Positions 60,801 through 64,000 of a stretch of 64,000 nt of DNA are shown here, in pieces. Source of the stretch: Symbiodinium natans (Eukaryota; Sar; Dinophyceae; Suessiales; Symbiodiniaceae); assembly GCA_905221605.1 (NCBI GenBank), contig CAJNDS010002474.1, forward strand, positions 102,001-166,000, given 5' to 3'. The position numbers and the translations under genes were made by a program. Each line of letters opens with the position of its first letter. Within the stretch, counting starts at the first letter, position 1. Below the pieces are notes generated by a model that worked only from the letters and a program-made list of their open reading frames with translations, ran no database searches and was not told where the DNA came from.

Positions 60801-62640
60801 AATTCTTGATTGTTGCGCTGCGAAAACAAAAGCCTGGGGTGGGGGTTCCTGCTCGCGTCACGTGCGTTTTGAAGGGTTTTTAGGATTTCGTGTGCCGGAG
60901 ATGTGGTAGGGATGCACTTTCCTCCAGGATGGTTTGGCCTCGTGCGTCCTTTCTTGTTGCACATGGTGCTCTGGCCACGGTCCCATGCGTGATGTGCAGA
61001 ACTGCCATCACTTTTGGCCCCTGAAACGCTCTTGAAGTGCTCTTGCATGGGTTTTCTGGGGTTATCTAGGAGTGGTCTTCGGGATTGCTTCCGAAATGGC
61101 TTTACACGGTGTCGGCATAATGGCTCTAATAAGCCTAAATACCTCAGTCAAGAAACAAAGTTTGAAACTAATAGCTAGGTTGAAACTTCGATCTACCTTA
61201 GCGACCCCTCACAGTCTCTGCGTTGCTCGACGGCGCACATCGATCGATGCACGATGCGTGCTGGCATGAGGCCAACGTGCGACAACGACATAGACATTCT
61301 GCATGTCTCCTCACGCAGCATAGTTCGGAAGCACCGACCCACATCAGTCATCTTTCTTGCGGCGCTGCGTTTGCCAGTATGCAGCGACCGTATATAGGCC
61401 AATACGCGGCAACAATATAGTCATGAGCGCCTTCGTCTTCCATGTTCTACAGCCCGTCCGGCCGGCCGTTTGCAGGACGTGGTTACGCGCACGCAGACTT
61501 CCACGCGCTGTTGGCTGTATTCCAAGACGTAGTGCAGCCTCGCATGCACGCATGCACGCAGACTTCCTTGCGTTATTGGCTCTCCTCGGCGCCCTCTACT
61601 GCCGTGGCAATGGGCCCCGGCCAAGGCGGGTCGCACAGCGCGAAACTTGAACGAGTGTCCCTTCAACTTGTAAACTCGCATGTGTCTGACTAGCCTAACT
61701 AGTAAAACCAACCCCCACCTCCCCTAACAGACATGACAATGAATTAAAGAAGTGTTCTTCCCACAAATGAGCCCAAGCAGTTTAAAGTCTAATTCAAGTT
61801 CATCTATTCACTAAGCAAGTACTTCTCGGCGTTGGGGAGCAGTGCCTTCGACTTGTGATCACCATACTTCTACGAGACTATGGAAGAGTGTACAATTCAA
61901 GTGTGGCCTCAGTTGGGGCAAGGTCACTGTCACCCCTCCAGTTGCACGGCCTCCTGTATGCATACCCACGGTGAGCTCAATCGCGGGATCCTCGCGAAAA
62001 GTCAAGACGATTGGTGGGCTTGGAAACCAAGCGCTTCGGCCTCAACCTAGGAGCTCGCCTCAAGCAGTTTCGCTAGTGCACCAATTGCAATTTAGACCTC
62101 TGCGCAGAACGCCTGAATCTTTCTCTTTGAATCCCTCGACTTGAGGGTGTCTGGACTTCAGGAGCAGAACCAAAGAAGCCCAATGAATCAAACTCCGAAT
62201 CTCACGTCAACAGTTGAATGTTCTGCTCCATTCCCATGCTCTTCGCCCCAAGCCCCGTGTCTCATCCCGACACATTGGAAACCTGACATCGGCAATTTCG
62301 GGAGCCCCTCCTGCAGAGGGTTGCATGTGGAGGGGCTTGAAGGTTAGACTTCATGCGCTGAGACCCAAACAAAGCAACTCCAAACCAAAAGCCGGTGCAG
62401 CCTCTCGGGTAAAGGTCAAGCCACGTTAACTGACCAGCCGGGGCTTTGAAGCTGCTGCGACCCAGCATGTTCAAGTCAGAAAGTTTCCTGATTTTCGAAT
62501 TCTGAGCGTGGGCCTGGAGCTGCAATTTATAAAGCCCCAAACTCTAGCCTGATACCATTACCTTAAACTTAAAACTGGAACACTCTAGTCTGGAATCAGC
62601 ATGTGCTCGCTCTCTCGACTCCAAGGCCTGGCTGGAGCAC
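57825..62640. other. Largely non-coding stretch
   Basis: No recognised gene. One protein-like open segment on the minus strand (59385-59610) is listed separately. Around 61493-61585 two copies of ACGCAGACTTCC followed by GCG and TTGGCT lie about 63 bp apart. Confidence 0.4.
59385..59610 (-). CDS. Weak candidate exon, two open frames
   Basis: After CCAACAG one minus frame reads MRIAGTNFQINMGGHEAICE, later LGTETELSQGQRLFVGSALL. A second frame is equally open (YDIYDTSALVQKRSSAKAS). No family was recognised, so strand and frame are tentative. Confidence 0.22.
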
Positions 62641-62780
62641 CATCCGCATAGCCTGGCAGAGCTTCCACAGCTTCCACAGCTTCCACAGCTTCCACAGCTT
62701 CCACTTCGCTGTGATTCGCAAGTAGCTGCGCAAAAAGCCGGAAGCACAGCTGCCCAAGCCGCAGTGCCACATCCTCTGCA
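62641..62780 (-). CDS. Candidate exon with VEA repeats
   Basis: Between GATCAG and a GTGCTCC donor the frame reads AEDVALRLGQLCFRLFAQLL, then ANHSE, followed by five VEA tripeptides. The tripeptides derive from the 9-bp tandem repeat at 62659-62703. Helical composition suggests a real exon; the family is unknown. Confidence 0.28.
62659..62703. repeat. 9-bp tandem repeat (CTTCCACAG)n
   Basis: About five head-to-tail copies of CTTCCACAG. On the minus strand this gives GTGGAAGCT, coding VEA in the open frame. Confidence 0.95.
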
Positions 62781-64000
62781 CTGATCGCCAGATGCCTTGC
62801 AGCTTCTCCTTAAAGAAGGTATATAACCTGCGTTCTGATTCTGCATTTCGTAGCTGTGAATTTCTTTCTCTCGGCTCATAAATTCCAATAGTTCAACGGC
62901 AAGCCCGCCTACTCTATGTCGCTTTCTCATTGGTTCAATAGAAGCCTCCCCTACTACATGCTCTTTCAGTTTCAAGAAGCTACATTTCCTCTATACTCAA
63001 CGTGGTGATGTACCCCAGGGCAAGCAGCGGCTTTGCACTGCGCTCGTACGACGGCTTGGGAAAGATTCACATGTTTGTTGAAGCCATTCCTCTTGATGCC
63101 CTAAACCCTAAACACTCGGTGTGAAAAGAAATTTCGGATGGGCGGTTTCAACTATTTGCGTTTGTATTGGCATTTACCAGTGATGTAATCGCTCTTCTTC
63201 AGCACCTTCAATTGTTCCATCGGGCTTCTTGAACTAGAGCCAAGAAAGGCCGCAGGGCTGAAACCAACAAAACAGCTGGGGTGCGGGGTGTGGGGGTGGG
63301 AGCGTGGGGCGATGTGGGGAACTCGGTGAACCCAATGCTCGCAGATCTCTCCCGCACTTTTCATTTCTGCCCTTGTTTGTTTCTTCCTCTCGTTTGTGCT
63401 GTGCTGCCCATGTTTCGTTCTTGCGTGTGTCCTTCCTTGCTTTCGTGCTGATTTTTTTGCTTTTTCTTCTGATTTTGTTTCTGTCATTCGTTTTTGCGTT
63501 CTTTCTTCTCTTGTTCTGTCCTGCACGTCATTCTACTTCTAGAGTCTCCCTTGGTAAATCACTTGTAAATCACTTTACCTCCCCCGGACAAAGGTCAAAA
63601 CGCAGGAGCAACCAGTCCAAAACAAATACGGGGCGGGCAGGCAGTGGCGGTTATGTAAGGGGTGCCCAAATCGCAGAGTGACAAGAAGCCATAAGCCCTA
63701 ACCCCGAAAAGCAAATTCCTAATCCCCTGCAGCCCTCATGGAAAGCCCCAGCCTCGGCTCTGCAGCACTCAATAGCTTTCGACACAGGCTAATCTCCATA
63801 CTCCTTACACATCTCCTTACGTTCGAACTTTTGAGGCCTGGAGTCTTTGCATTGAAGCGCCCCGGCTGTGGCGGAGACCTGGCCATCAGATTTGAGGTTG
63901 GGGCCCAGATGTCGTGGGTGTGCGCCAAAGCCATGGAACCCCCAACATCTTGCAAAGGTGACATCAATCCCATCAACAAGCCGAATCGCAGCGGATGGGA
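62781..64000. other. Non-coding stretch to window end
   Basis: A T/C-rich segment lies at about 63355-63525. Open frames there are low-complexity Lys/Arg/Glu or Phe/Leu translations. No gene was recognised. Confidence 0.4.

Overview
The window reads as nuclear DNA of a microbial eukaryote, most probably a dinoflagellate. No long uninterrupted coding frame has convincing protein character. Recognisable protein pieces are short exons (about 50-220 bp) separated by kilobase introns, and several introns seem to use GC or GA donors, which is known from dinoflagellates. Microsatellites, mononucleotide G/C runs and interstitial CCCTAAA telomere-like words are abundant. The species cannot be named. 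All exon boundaries below were read by eye. Every recognised gene lies on the minus strand.

Layout. 1-9 kb holds no recognisable gene, but it contains a 1.8 kb satellite of about 35-bp units (6774-8556) grouped in fours (140 bp) and bordered by inverted copies of a GGTCACTTGT/ACAAGTGACC motif. About 16.1 to 9.26 kb carries scattered exons of an FAD/NAD(P)-binding oxidoreductase resembling AIFM2/FSP1-type NAD(P)H:quinone oxidoreductases. 16.7-17.3 kb is a compound CA-rich microsatellite. 20,429-25,667 is a 5.24 kb DNA transposon with perfect 161-bp terminal inverted repeats. It carries, all on the minus strand, a MULE-like DDE transposase, a P-loop-like module just upstream of it and possibly fused to it, and the C-terminal half of a ubiquitin-specific protease (USP) with spliced acidic microexons. 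From about 26.2 kb to at least 52.2 kb, perhaps 57.6 kb, lies one very dispersed gene for a two-pore-channel-like voltage-gated cation channel. An exon with a ubiquitin-like fold signature lies inside this span on the same strand. Beyond 57.6 kb only weak exon candidates and repeats are visible.

How the parts relate. The transposon sits between the 3' end of the channel gene and the oxidoreductase gene, in the same orientation. Its reading frames show frame breaks and one in-frame stop although its terminal repeats are identical over 161 bp. It is therefore either a recently mobilised defective copy or a sequence with homopolymer errors. The combination of MULE transposase, P-loop module and truncated USP between long inverted repeats is the most unusual thing in the window.
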